From: Humulus lupulus
Taxonomy: Eukaryota; Streptophyta; Magnoliopsida; Rosales; Cannabaceae
NCBI RefSeq assembly: GCF_963169125.1
Contig: NC_084802.1
Span: 14,384,896 to 14,448,895, forward strand
Reading direction: 5' to 3'
DNA length: 64,000 nucleotides
Shown here: positions 44,362 to 57,360 of the stretch, piece by piece
How positions within the stretch are numbered: position 1 is the first letter of the stretch
Layout: every line of letters starts with the position of its first letter
Position numbers and translations under genes: made by a program
Notes under the pieces: generated by a model
What the model saw: the letters and a program-made list of their open reading frames with translations, nothing else
The model's database searches: none
What the model was told of the DNA's origin: nothing

Positions 44362-46927
44362 TGTAACGCCTTGGTTAGCCAAGATCGTTACACTGTGTAT
44401 TTTAAATAGTTTTAAACTCGCTAAACAAGTCATTTGGCATAAACGCGCAACTAAATATGATTAATGGTCTAGGGTTAAATATTTCAGTTAAAAGGAATGG
44501 ATTTTTCATTAAAACATTAAACTATACATGGGATCCCATAATAAAGGTTTACAAAGTTATTTACATTTCCAAAAGGGATCATTATAACTCAAAAGTTACA
44601 ACCCACCAACCAAAGTGACAAAAATAGAGTTTAACCTTAGTCCCTCTGAGAAAACTTGGTCATGGTGGTCAAGCGGCCGCATATGTACACATTGCCACCT
44701 AAGCTCTCCAACTCATGGGTGGTCCAGCTTTGCTTTTTCCTTACCTGCACCACATAGCACCCGTGAGCCAAGGCCCAGCAAGAAAACTTAAACATGATCA
44801 TAAATAGTTAATAATAAATTACCAAACATAATAAGCATGCCTAGCGATAATAACCCTACTCATGCATGCATACCATTTAAATAAATGACTATAGCGTCTT
44901 ATGGGGCCAATCGCCCTAAATAAATGAATAACTAAATCTTATCGGGGCCCGTTGCCCAAGTATATGATTAATAAATCACACTGGGGCTCAGCGCCCTAGG
45001 ATCTAGGACTAATAATTCACATCGGGGGCCCATTGTCCTATCCTCTATATAACCAGCCTTGGAGCTGGCCCGGCGTACCTAGCGCTTAAGTTTTCCACGA
45101 CCATTGGGTTGGGCAAGCGTATAATGTACTCCTGATTAGATTTAATCATATCGACCAACGCTCAGCGCACTATTGCCATGCATGATTCATAATTCAAAGC
45201 TTTATGACCAGCTCTCAACGTTATTGTCGTCCTTGACTGATAAGTCAATGCTTTTTGACCAGCGCTATTGCCGTTCTTAACTGATAAGTCAATGCTTTTC
45301 GACTAGCACTCAGCACTATTGCCGTCCTTGGCTGATAAATCAATGCTTTTTGACTAGCGCTATTGTCATCCTTGGTTGATAAGTCAAGCCTTTCTCAATT
45401 ATACAATGCTAACAAGCATTCATCATATATCAAATATCCATATACAAAGCATTCAGCGTGCTTAATCAATAATTCACAGGCATAATCATAATCATGCACA
45501 TTTACAAGGTTCCAAGCCTTAATCAAATCTCTATTCAACATTCGGGCCAAGCCCTAATCATGTACATCACATATTGGGTGTAGTTTTCTTACCTTTGGTC
45601 CGAGCACAAGTTATATATAAACGACCCTTGAGCACGATCTTGTCCAAAGCCCAAGTGGTAACCTAGTCACAATAATAAACAATAATCTCATAAGATTCAA
45701 TCCTTAAAAATAAACTTTGGGCCCACTCCCATGGTCTCAGGACTTCCAATCCCACCCAATGGGGTGGTGTAACCATCCCCTGAGCCCCCAAAGTTCTCCC
45801 AAGCCATAAAAACCAGCTTTGCTTAAACTGGACTAACGCAAGGACACTAAAGACAATGCAGGGGCACCAACCAAGTCAGAGCATGACCCCTGATTTCCCC
45901 TGCCTAGCGCTGGGGCGCCCAGGACAGCGTTAGGGCGCTATCCTTACAGCCCAAAGTTTTATGGTTCTTCCCCTGTGTTTTCCCTCGAGTTCAAGTCACC
46001 AAAACCTCATCTAAACACCATCCAAACTTACAATTTAACCTCAGTACCTCATCAATACACCAACCTCGTCAAAACCCAAGTTAACACTTAATCAAAATCC
46101 CATCAACACACAAAAATCCATACTTGAGCTTTGAAGCTCAAGAACACCCTTAAACCCTGACTAAACCTGAATCAAAGCAGGGTTAGAGTTTACCTCAGTG
46201 ATGGATAACTTCCTCCTACTTGAATACTTAGCTTGGATCTTCAATTCCCTAGCCTTTTCCTCAAAAATCAAGATCATCCTCCAAGACTTTGAGAGAGAAA
46301 GAGAGAAACATGTAGAGGAGGAGAGAGAAGAAAGCTATTCTGTTTGATTACTGTGTTTTGAGCTTTCCTTCAGCCAAGGGAAAATGACCAAGTCTCTACT
46401 TTTGGCACCAAAATCCTAATTGACCCTAGGCCAAATCATCTCTCAAAGCCCTTCTAGGGCAATTTTTTCATTAGCCACATACCCCGTTAATCCTAATTAA
46501 CGCCTTATAATTCCTGTTACATCCAATATCCTTAAATAATTATCAAATAATATCTCCATTACCCGATCCCGGTAATGTACTAAATTACCCCTAAACTCGC
46601 CCCGAGCTAGGTATTTGACCCCATAATAACTAAACCACTACCTTGCTTGCTATGACCGTCTCGTGCTGAAGAATTTAAATATATCCACATAATAATATGG
46701 TCTTAATTCATATACACACAAATATACAAATATGCCCTCCACGAGCCAAAATTACAAAAATGCCTTTTTAATAAGAAACGGACCCACTTGCATGCAAATA
46801 TAGTCATATAATAATACAACTTACATAATTATGCATATTATCACATAATAATACCATAAACCAATTATTTCCCTCCTGGCTCCCTAATCAAGGCACTAAG
46901 CCATATTAGGGAATTTAGGATGTTACA
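44362..46927 (-). mobile_element. Nested solo LTR, 2566 bp, TSD actat
   Basis: Begins TGTAACGCCTTGGTTAGCC and ends TTAGGATGTTACA, with perfect actat duplications (44357-44361 and 46928-46932). It belongs to the same LTR family as element B and is inserted within that element's 5' LTR. A degenerate array (about 45200-45400) repeats GACTGATAAGTCAATGCTTT. Non-coding. Confidence 0.92.
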
Positions 46928-47069
46928 ACTATAGCGTCATATTGGGGCCCTTTGCCCTAAATAACTGACTAATAAGTCATACTTAGGCCCAGTGCTCTTG
47001 GATATGGGACCATGGAGTCACCCGGGGGTCCAGTGCCTTATCCTCTGTATAACCAGCCTTGGAGTTAGC

Positions 47070-49529
47070 TGTAACGCCCTGGATAACCAAGATCGTTACA
47101 CTGTGTATTTGAAATAGTGCAAGACTTGCTAATCAAGTCATTTGATTAAAAGTGTGAATCTGAAGATACAGACCGATTTGGTTTAAACGATTTTGGTTAT
47201 AAACGAATAATTTTCATTAAGACAAATATTTGATACATGGGATCCCAAATCATGGTTTAAATAACGTAATTACAGAATTTCCAAAACAAATAAATAATTA
47301 AGCCACTCTAATGGCAAAATACACGTTTTAGGTTCCCGTCCCTGAACAATCCCTTGACTGTGGCAGCCGAGCAGCTGACAATGTACACCTAGCCCCCAGA
47401 GCTCTCCAACTCATGGTCAACTCATCTTACCCTTGTCTTTACCTGCACCACGTAGCACCCGTGAGTCGAGGCCCGGCAAGAAAACATAATATCATAACAT
47501 AACCAGTATTAACAGCTAAGTAATTCACAGAGCATAATCAAATGATTTACAAGACACTAATCAATTACCCAACAAGCCATAGCATTCATTCAATGCAGCA
47601 CATCAGTCAATAACCAATGACCTAGTTCCAGATACTCAGCACATCATTCACAACGATTAACAATATAATTCATGTCAAGCAACAATTAGGGTTATCGCCT
47701 GTAGGCCACACCCTCCAATTAACCCATTGTCTATGGCTCGCTTAGGACAAGCCCAGTGTTATACCCACTGACACCAGCCAGCTTAATCGAGCTCAGTGAT
47801 TAATAAGCTGTCCTCAACTACCAGTGGTCGAGCTGCGCCCTGTGTGCAAGTATTGATTTCAGCTCCCTTAGGACGTTTATCACATGTCCCAGTGGCATAA
47901 TCCCACCTCATGACATTCATACAGTTATAGGGAACTCTTAGTCCCAACATATTCACATGGTTTATCACAATCATATAATAATGCATACAAATATAGGGAA
48001 CACTTAGTCCCACCCTATCCACATATACAGGTGCAGTTTTCTTACCTTTAATTCCAAGTGCTTTTATTAGGAAAGACGACCCCCGAGCACGATCCTGCCC
48101 CGAGCCCAAGCGTATACCTAGCCACAACCATGACAAAGGATTCCATCAACAATTGTATAAGGGTTTTCGGATAGAGTTCTAGCCTCCGGGACATCGAATT
48201 CCACCAAACACGGTAGTGGGTTCGATCCCGAGCACCCTAGGTTAGGTTCCCACGCTGAAAACTCCAAAAGGCCAAAAATGCCCTTAAGGGTCGCGGCCCT
48301 CAAAACCCATGCCGCAACCCGCCCATGAAACAGAGGCTAGGCCTCCCTGAACACAGACACGCGCCGCGGCCCTGCCCTTGTGGCGCTGCGGCGCTCCCTC
48401 ATCTCAGAGACTTCCTGGATCTTCCTTGCTCCGAAGGGCCACGACACTTTAGAACAGAGTCGCGGCCCAGCCCTGCGAACCCAGAAAAACCACCATTTGT
48501 AACATTCAAACCTCACCCAAATCCACCCTAAACCTTTCCAATAACACAATTCAATTATCACAACTCTGTAACATGCTTCCAGCAGCAAAACCCAGCAGAA
48601 AACTAGTCTAGAAACTCATCAAAAACAACATTTCAATCTTTGAACCCACAAGCTCAAGAACACTCAAACCAGTCAAAGAAAACATAGAATTTAATGACCA
48701 AGAATATAATTCGAAGGTTACCTCAACTCCTGGTTGATTCCCTTAGCTATCACTGAGCTAACCCCAAATCCTTATCCTCAAATTGATCTTCAAAATTAAG
48801 ACCCAAAAATCCTTAGAACCCAGCAAAGACCACAAAATTCAGCCAGCTAAACTAAAGTTAAATGGTTACCTAAATTCCCTTTTGAACCTCCAAATTGCCA
48901 CTGAAATATCCCTGAATTTCCAGCCATAAATCCTTTGGTTTCACTGAGTTCCTTGAGAGGAAAGGAGAGAGAGAGAGAGAGAGAGAAGGATCGGTTTAGG
49001 ATATCTTCTAGAGTTTTCCTTCCTTTTTTTTATCTATCCTTGGTTACTTCAGTCAATCCCAAGACTCGGGGTACTGAAAACATCCCTGAGGGAAAAATTG
49101 TAAAATTCCCCAGTATTCCCACCTAGGCTTCCTAACCTCAAATATATCTCCAATTATTTATTTCCATAACCCAATAACCCAAATAAATGTCTAATATCCC
49201 AAATACCCCTTGACTCACCACAAGTCGAGTATCGGGTCCCGTTGTGACTTTCCCCCTACTTGCTCCCTAGGATCGCCTCGTGTCGAAAGCTGCAAACACA
49301 TATATCCACATAATAATACGGTCTCAATAGTTTATCACACATAATCACGTTTATGCCCTAACATGCCAAAATTACAATTATGCCCTTACCAACCAAACAG
49401 GGCCCGCATGCTTATGCAATTCTCAGAAACATGCATTCTCACACCATTAATTCACATAACCTCCAATTATGCCATCCCGGCACACTAATCAAGGCCCATA
49501 AGCCTTATTAGTAATTTTGGTTCGTTACA
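47070..49529 (-). mobile_element. Second nested solo LTR, 2460 bp, TSD ttagc/ttggc
   Basis: Begins TGTAACGCCCTGGATAACC and ends TTTTGGTTCGTTACA. Flanks ttagc (47065-47069) and ttggc (49530-49534) match at four of five bases, consistent with one mutation. Same superfamily of LTR as element B but visibly more diverged, including a (GA)n run near 48965-48987. Non-coding; the GC-rich part near 48280-48480 gives only spurious ORFs. Confidence 0.88.
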
Positions 49530-51327
49530 TTGGCCCAGCGTACCCGACGCTTCAATTTTCCAATGACCATTGGTTTGAAAAAGCGTATGTCATTCTCCTT
49601 ATTAGGCCTAATCATAATGACCAGTGCTCAGCGTGCTATTGCCACCTTTAACTTATAAGTCAATGCTTTCGACCAGCGCTCAGCGTGCTACTACCGCCCC
49701 TTACTTATAAGTCAATGTTTTTCAATCAGATAATACAAATAAGCATACACCATTTAACAATTATCTAGATACAGAGAATTCAAGCATGCTTCATCAAACA
49801 ATCACAGGCATAATCATAAGCATTCACATTACAGGGGCTCGAGCCCTAACAATATCTATAGTTAACAACCGGGCCAAGTCCTAATCAGATACATCATGTA
49901 TTTGGTGCAGTTTTCTTACCTTTGGTCCCAGAGCAAGCAAATAGGCAAGCAAGCCCTACTCCCGAGAACGATCGTCTCCCTGGCCCTAGCAATAACCTAG
50001 TCATAACCCATAAATAATGTTCTCATTACCATTCAATTCCAAAGTTGAACTCTGGGACTAATTCTGAGCTCTCGGGACCTCCAATTACCCTACATGGGGT
50101 GGTGAAATCATCCCCCAAGCCCCTGGGCCTATGCATTAAAATTACAAAAATAAGGCCCCTGAAAAATGGCATGGCACCATGGCATAACCTAACACGCACT
50201 GCGGCAAATAGCCAGGGTCCCCTGTCCTAGACCACCCCAGCGCCGCGGGTCTGAAGAACAGCATTGCGACACCCTTTGTGAACCCAGAAAAATATGGGTT
50301 TTTCCACCATTTTCTCTGAACACAAAACACTGCAAACTCACCACAATTCCAAACCAAAACCAAAACCAGAACTATAACCCACAAACATTTCCAACCATCC
50401 TAAACAACTTATACACACCAAAAACCAAGCCAAATCCTTAACCCAAATCAAAACCCAGCCATTAGTTTAAAACTTTACTAAAACATAAAACATAGCAAGA
50501 ATCCACCAAAAATGCAGAGCAAAACCTTCCCTCAATGAAGAATCATGACCCCTGTGTTGTTCCAATTCAATCCTAGCTTCAACTCCCTTCAATTCCAAGC
50601 TTTTTCCTCCTCAAAAATCAAAAACTCCCCAAGAGGTATTAGAGAAAGAGAGAGTAACGAGAGAGAGAGAGAAAGAGAATGAGGCGTTGTTGAGAGTGTT
50701 TCCTTAGTTCCACTAGGTTCTGAATTGCCTGAGTATATATCTCTCCTAGCAAGTAATGACTAAAATACCCCTTACCTTTCAACTTACCCTTTAATGCCCT
50801 CAAGGGCAAAACCGCCATTGCCACCTTGCCCGCCAATCCCAATTAACGCCTCATATTTCTTATTACTTCCAATATCCTCGAATAATCACTAAATAATTTT
50901 CCATTACCCGGTAAACCCTGGTAATGTAATAAATTACCAAAATACCCCTAGGCTCACCGCGAGCCGGGTATTTGACCTCGTTATGACTAAACCGCTAACT
51001 TGCTCCCTAGGATCGCCTCGTGCCGAATAACCCAAATATGTCCACATATAATGTTGTCTCAATCGTACAACACACACACACACACATATATATATATTCA
51101 AATATGCCCTCAACGGGCCGAGATTACAAAAATGTCCTCTAATATAAAATGGGCCAACATGCATGCTTAATACACCTAAACATGAAAATACAGTCATATT
51201 ATAATATAACTCACATAATTCATATAATCATGCATATCATAACATAATAATGCAATTAAATCAATTATTGCCCTCATGGCCCCCTAATCAAGGCACTAAG
51301 CCTTATTAGGGAAATTGGGACGTTACA

Positions 51328-53757
51328 ACAAGAGTACCGTCCGTACCATAGGATAGATATTTGACATTCTGTCTGAAATTGTCCAGGGAGCTCATCTATC
51401 AAGCGCCTAAAACTGATGAGAGAAGCTGATGCGCTCCGGGTGAGGGCGACTTGGAGAGAAAGGTGAAGTTCGCGGCCTGGAATCACGAGCATATGCGAGC
51501 TGGGGGACTTTTGCCTTTAAACAATTATTTTAGGAAGTTTACCGACTATGTTGGCATAGCCCCCTTCCAACTCCAAACCAACTCTTATAGAGTTTTAGCA
51601 GCACTGAAGTCGCTCTATCATGAAATGAAATGGGAAGATCCCTCTCCCTACGTGATCTTGTACCTCTTCTGTTTGAAGAGCAACCCTACAAGAGCCAAAG
51701 GGGGAGATGAATTCTACTATCTCTTCAACTGGCCTTGAGAAAAGAGGTTGTTTGAAGATATTTCCAACCATCCTCCCAACTTCAAGAGGCTATTCTTTTA
51801 GGCGAGTGTCCTCAAATCATCCAAATTTATTTCATTCCAACGCTCTCATAAGTTATCTATCTTTTAAAATAGTTTTTATTTCGATCGTTTTAAAGCTCGA
51901 ATGTTCACACTTTTTTGCTCTTTTCAGTCAACTATGATTTCCCAAAGCTGACTCAAGATATGTTGGACCATGGAGAAAGGATGCTGAAGCTCCCCTATGG
52001 TCAGCGATCTCTCCTTTATCTCTTGCACGACGATAAGTTGCGCCTTCGCAAGCTCATTGGTGAAGACGAGTCCACCGATGACTCTTTGACTCACAAGTAT
52101 GCTCGATGGGAGGACGTCCCTCTTCCTCGCCCTTCAAATCCTTCAAAGATGAAAGAAAAGGAAGAATCTGAGCATAGAGCTAGCGGAACCCTCCAGGTCG
52201 AGTAGTGAGGCCCAAGATGAAGCATCTCCAGGCTCATCAGGAGGTAAAGTAGTGTTGGATATGTCCATGTGGTCTCCAACCCTCTTCAGAAATCCTCATA
52301 ACAACTTTTTTACTTGTTCGGGTGTTGATTTTAGAATTCATAGACACGATAATTGGCTAGGTAAGTTCCAAACAATGTATAGCATAAATGAGGTTTGGGA
52401 AGGGATAGTAGTTCAATATGGAACTAATGAGTATAGGAATTTGTCTAGGTTATCCCCAACCTATCGAGAAGGCACCCCCATAAAATCTTCAGAAGATAGA
52501 GGGATTTCATGGTCCTTAAGCTCAAGCTCAATGGAGTCTTCCAATTCAATAAATATCTTTGACCTTTTTGTGATAACCAGCTGTTAAAAAAACTATTCTT
52601 GTTTTTCAAGAGATATGTATTCTAAGCTTGATAACATTCTCCGGATGCCGCCCAAGGTCCGAGGTAGCAAACGGGGTCACGCGTCTTCGAAGAAGGATGC
52701 TCCTTCTTCTAAGGCCACAAGAATTACCAAAAATCCTTCTTTTGTGACCTTGAAGGCAACCTCTAGCGAGCCAAAAACCAAGACGTCTTCTCCACCGAAG
52801 AGGAAAACTCCACCTCCCCCCCCCCCCCCCCCAAGAAAGGTCTCTGTTAGGGATAAAGGTAAAATGATCATCAACATCAAAGCCTCGAAGCCAGTGAGTA
52901 CCCCAACTCCCACCGTGGTCCACAAACTTTGCACCATGAGGCACATGCCAGAGTGTCCTTTGGCAAACGAAGTTGGAGCCTTAGGAGCCGACCTATGCTC
53001 CGATTTGTTTTCTCGAACTGGCCAATCGTGCAACAACCTTGACTCAAACATGTGGAGGTTTCTTAGATGAGACAACACCACCGCCCTCTTCGACCAGTCC
53101 ATGGAGCTCAGGGTTTCTATAAGTCGCCTCACCCTTCTAATTCTTCATTTTCTTAGTTTTTTTTATATTCTCTAACTTCCATTTTTTTTAGTCTCTCCTC
53201 GGGTTTATATTCCAATGCTCCCTCCTATCGTCGAAGATCATGACTAATGAGAAGTTGGCCCATGATGTTCATCAAGCCTGAATCCAAGCTGAGGGTGACC
53301 TGAAAGAGGCCAAGGGAGCTCAAACCAAGGCTGAGGATGCCCTTAAATTAGTCAAAGATAAGTTTTCCTCCTTCGAGGCTGAGCTCACTAACAATGCCTC
53401 AAAGATCAATCGCCTTGAGGAGGAGGAGAGCGCAGCCTACTAAATCCTTGAGGACGAGAAGAAGCGCATGCTCAAGGATTTCATTGCCAAAAAGGAGTGG
53501 GCCACCGATAGAGCCATGTACCAAATGTGGTCACTACACCCAGCTGTCGACACCTCATTCCTGATGGACAAGGAAGAGTAGTTCTGACCAAGTGGAAATA
53601 TCGGTTCGCTGAAGAGGAGGCAACTGCGAGAACCACTGTCGAGGCTGGTGGTGAGGAGGATAGGAGGTTGAATCTACTCCTGCTGCTAAGGAATAGTTTT
53701 CTCCTTATTTCTAACAAGGGTTGTGTCCCTTTATTTTTTTGCATTATATTCTATTAA
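51328..53757 (+). pseudogene. Decayed antisense gene of Tat2, homologous to that of Tat1
   Basis: Exon 1, from the cut at 51328 to 51847, has FAAWNHEHMRAGGLLPL, YVGIAPFQLQ, NSYRVLAALKSL and FCLKSNP, matching the Tat1 exon 1 domain almost motif by motif. The intron after it is at the same place and phase, but the donor reads ATAAGT (51848); the acceptor is TTTTCAG (51927). Exon 2 (51928-about 52590) includes LPYGQRSLLYLL and VVQYGTNEYRNLSRL. Exon 3 (about 52610 on) is lysine/serine/proline-rich with a C17 run coding prolines. A coiled coil (DLKEAKGAQTKAEDALK) and the C-terminal MWSLHPAVDTSFL, matching Tat1 CWAHNPDADFSFM, end near 53757. Stops occur at 51736, about 53279 and about 53442. Confidence 0.8.
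52816..52832 (+). repeat. C17 homopolymer
   Basis: Seventeen C in a row within the antisense gene of Tat2, encoding prolines on the + strand. Confidence 0.95.
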
Positions 53758-54659
53758 GGCCCCGGGGGCCAAGACAATCTATATTATAGCTCGGGTTCGA
53801 GCTACTCTATAATCTCTTGTGAATATTCGTCTATTTTTAACAATATTTTTATGCTCAAATTTCTGTCTCGAAATCTTTATGCGCATTATCTACTTATACC
53901 TTTTGCCATAATATCATGCACCATATTTTAGGATCGAAATATTTTGAGCATGCTACTAAGGACTTGCTTTTATACTGGTTTATTTGCACAAGTACACATT
54001 TCAAGTTTAAGTTCGAATTTATATATAATCATGCATAGTTCATTTTATTGCTCAATTTCGATCTCGTTATATTCTAGGTCGAATGCTACTTATACCATGC
54101 ATTTTTACGTTTAAAACACTTGTTGTTGTATAGTTTCATTAGTCTAGTTATTTCTTGCTTAGAGAGTAACTTTTCCCCATCCTCAAGTATGGTCTCAAGG
54201 ATGTGAGGTTGAAACTATTTTGCAAAAAATTCCACTCTGTCTCGATTTTAGATTATTGTCAATTTATCTAGAATTCCAACTTTATTCGTATTTTTTTTCC
54301 AGTTTATTCCAGACTTGTTAAGTTCATGCCTGGTTTTCATCTAGGGTTTTAAATTCGTGCTTTTAATTTCATGCTTGGTTAGTAGTGATCCATGCACTAT
54401 AATTAATTTTATTGATGTTGACGCTATATTTTTTCGAGCCTATTGTATGATTGCATACCACTTATGCCCATTTAATTTCCTATGATTATGAAATCTTAGG
54501 TTATTGAATATTGAGAGCATGCAAAAAATATAAAAATAAAAAATAAAATTTGAGCAAGAAATAGTTTTTATTAATGATAAAAGCATAAATTAAAAACAAG
54601 CTTGGTTACAACTAAATAAACACCATTCCTACATTACTGATAATAAGGTCGTAGATGCT
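53758..54659. other. Tat2 spacer between antisense gene and integrase
   Basis: AT-rich, non-coding, in the place where Tat1 has its 119-bp array. No tandem repeat was visible here. Confidence 0.6.
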
Positions 54660-55960
54660 CGTGGGACCAACTCTCCATTCAATCTTACTAGTTTGTACAC
54701 CCCAGGTTGAATGATGGATTCAATTTTGTAAGGTCCCTACCAATTAAGCCCGAGCACGATTGCAGAGGGGTCTCGTGTGGCCAAAAATACGAGCCTAAGC
54801 ACCAAGTCCCCCAATCTAAAGTGTCCGTCTCGAACCCTTTTATTGAAGTATCTTGTGGCCCTTTGCTGGTATGCAATGTTTTTAAGCTATGCTTCTTCTC
54901 ACTTTTCTTCCATTAAATCTAGGGTTTCTTTGAGCTGAGATTGTTTTGAGTCCTGGTTGTATGCTTCACGTATGATGGTAGGAACTTCGACCTTAATGGC
55001 AACATCGCTTTGCAGTCGTAGGCAAGAAAAGGGTGTATGTCCAGTTGAGGTTCGAGCTATTGTTCTTTAAGCCCATAGGACTTATGGTAATTCTTCTTGT
55101 CACTTGCGTTTAGCCTCTTTGAGCCTTTTCTTAATGAAGCTCTTTAGACCCTTGTCTACAGCTTCGACCTGACCATTTGCTTGTGGATGGGCTACAAAGG
55201 AGAAACTCTTAATTATTCCATTTTTTCTCGCAAAACTGTGTGAACAGCTTGCTGTCAAACTGGGTTCCATTGTCTGATACAATCTTTCTTGGTATCCCAT
55301 ATCTACAAATTACGTTCTTTACCACAAAATCCAAGAGTTTTTTCGAGGTGATCGTTGCTAGAGGTTCAGCCTCGACCCATTTGTTGAAGTAATCAATAGC
55401 AACTACAACATATTTGACTCCACCCTTTCCTGTTGGTAAAGATTCTATGAGGTCAATTCCCCATACTGCGAATGGCCATGGGGAAGGAGCTCATCATAGT
55501 GAGTTTGGTTGGTGGAGCTCGAGGTATTGAGGCGAATTGTTGACATTTATTGCAGCGTTTAACATATTCAAATGATAATGTCTTTATTGTAGGTCAGAAA
55601 TACCCTTGCCTAATTACTTTCTTTGAGAGGCTATGCCCCTCGGTTTGATCTCCGCAAAATCCCTCATGAATTTCTTCTAGGATCTTTTTAGCCTCATGTG
55701 GAGCTACACATCTTAGTAATGGCATAGAATATCTTCTTCTGTAGAATCTCCCTTCCAAGATAGTGTATCATCGTATTTTGTACATTAGCTTCCTTGACTC
55801 GTTCCGCTCTGCTAGGAGGCTCCCGGTTTTGAGGTAGTCCATTATGGACGTCATCCAAGTAGGTTGTGAGTCTATCATATCGATTTCTACTTCATCAGGC
55901 TCGATTATGCTCGGTTCATATAAAAATTCTATTGGTACCATATTAAGTGTATCAACTTCC
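54660..55960 (-). pseudogene. int: Tat2 integrase (broken)
   Basis: Minus strand. The linker after the second RNase H (PTWMTSIMDYLKTGSLLAER, near 55860-55800) leads to the zinc-binding part (EIHEGFCGDQTEGHSL, then CNKCQQFA, near 55665-55540). A frame-broken core follows, with FSFVAHPQANGQVEAVDK near 55210-55155, keeping the glutamate that is a stop codon in Tat1. The C-terminal domain (RYFNKRVRDGHFRLGDLV) lies near 54890-54830. Multiple stops and frameshifts. Confidence 0.85.
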
Positions 55961-57360
55961 CTGGTCGTTGCGAATCGAACTAGAGCGTCTGCATTCAAAT
56001 TTTGTTCTTATGGAACTTGTTCAATCGTGTAGAACTCGAATTTTCCAAATTCTGCTTTGAATTTTTCCAAGTATGCCTCCATTTTAATGCCTTGAGCCTG
56101 GTATTCTCCTAGGACTTGGTTGACAACTAATTGAGAGCAGTGAATGCCTTTTTCCTTTAGCTCGGAAGCTATTCAGAACCTTGCTAATAATGCCTCATAT
56201 TCAGCCTCATTATTGGAGGCCTCGAAGCCAAACGTTAAAGCTAAATGAAACATGTTTCCTGATAGGATTATTAGGATAATGCCTACCCCTGATCTGTTCT
56301 CGTTAGAGGGTCCATCAACGTATAGTCTCCATAAGTGATGCACTGATTGCATCCTCAGTGCAGCGAGGTATAAATACAATATTTCCCCCGTAACTTGTTT
56401 GGATAAGATAGGTGGCTCAGCAAGATTCTTTTTTAGAGCCTGAAAATTGAGCTCGCACTCATCTGACCATTCAAACTTTTTGCCCCCTCTTAGAAGATTA
56501 AAGAATGGTAAGCACTTGTCCGTAGATTTTGAGATGAACATACTCAAAGCCGCCATATGTCAAGTTAGACTCTGGATGTCTTTATGCTTTCAAGGTGAAG
56601 GCATGTCAATTAAGTCCCTTATCTTATCTGGGTTTTCCTTGATGCCTTGATCGTTCACTATAAATACGAGAAACTTTCCTAAAGATACCCTGAATGAGCT
56701 CTTTTGTGGGTTGAGTCTCATGTTGTACTTTTGAAGTATTGTGAAGCACTCTACGAGATCATCAACATGGTTACTATTATGCTTGTACTGACTAGCATAT
56801 CATCCACATACACTTCCAAGTTGTTTCCTATATGTTCGGCAAACATTCTATTTACCATTTTGTTATATGTAGCCTAGCATTTTTGAGCTTGAAGGGCATC
56901 ACATTGTAACAATACAACCCTTTTACGGTCATGAAACTCGTATACTCTTGGTCAAGTGCATGTATGGCTATCTATTTATATCCAGAATATGCATCCATGA
57001 ATGACATTATGTCATGACCCGAGGTTGCATCCACGAGCTGATTAATTCGAGGCAGATGGATTCAGTCTTTTAGACATGCTTTGTCGATGTCCGAATAGTC
57101 AATGCAAGTTTGCCACTTGTCGTTGGGTTTCAGAACCAATACTGGGTTGGCAATCCATTATGGACAAAAAGTATCTCGGATAAACCAATTTTCTTTTAAT
57201 CTTTCAACCTCCTCTTTCAAGGCTTTCTTCCTCTCGTCATTGAGGAGTCTTATCTTCTACTGTTTTGGAGGGAAGTCGATGTTTAACGCATGGCTTATAA
57301 CATTGGGACTGATCCCAATCATATCTGAGTGCGACCATCTAAATACATCCTGATTTTCCC
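55961..57360 (-). pseudogene. pol: Tat2 reverse transcriptase and archaeal-type RNase H, gypsy RNase H deleted
   Basis: RT is heavily mutated but keeps the catalytic LEVYVDDMLVS near 56820-56790. The connection ends FISKSTDKCLPFFNLLRGGK and FEWSDECELNFQAL (56556-56400). The frame then passes within about 15 codons from the start of the gypsy RNase H (LYLAA) straight to RLYVDGPSNENRSGVGIIL, the start of the archaeal-type RNase H, with SNNEAEYEALLARF (near 56200) and later NADALVRFA (near 55990). In Tat1 these points are about 370 bp apart, so nearly all of the first RNase H is missing. Confidence 0.82.

Larger units (their letters stand above)
34324..51327 (-). mobile_element. Chromovirus (Tekay/Del-like) LTR retrotransposon with nested LTRs (element B)
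   Basis: Minus-strand element: 5' LTR at the right (43830-51327, with two nested solo LTRs), primer site 43826-43811, gag, protease, RT, RNase H, integrase with a C-terminal chromodomain (36880), polypurine tract, 3' LTR at the left (34324-36808). Long 2.5-kb LTRs, a chromodomain and an initiator-Met primer site point to the Tekay/Del chromovirus clade. A further plus-strand LTR (41654-43414) interrupts the 5' untranslated region. The outer flanks do not form a TSD (ggtag on the left, acaag on the right), and the two sides lie in different host elements, so the termini probably come from different insertions. Confidence 0.85.
43830..51327 (-). repeat. 5' LTR of element B, split by two nested solo LTRs
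   Basis: Three segments (43830-44361, 46928-47069 and 49530-51327) join into one LTR of about 2.46 kb once the two insertions and one copy of each TSD are removed. The + strand start is TGTAACGCCCTGGATAGCC and the end is TTGGGACGTTACA. The order of conserved blocks matches the other copies. A TATA-like minus-strand motif lies near 50735. Confidence 0.85.

Noticed and set aside
52606..53132. Minus-strand ORFs with polyglycine
   Set aside because: Complement of the proline-coding antisense gene, caused by the C17 run.
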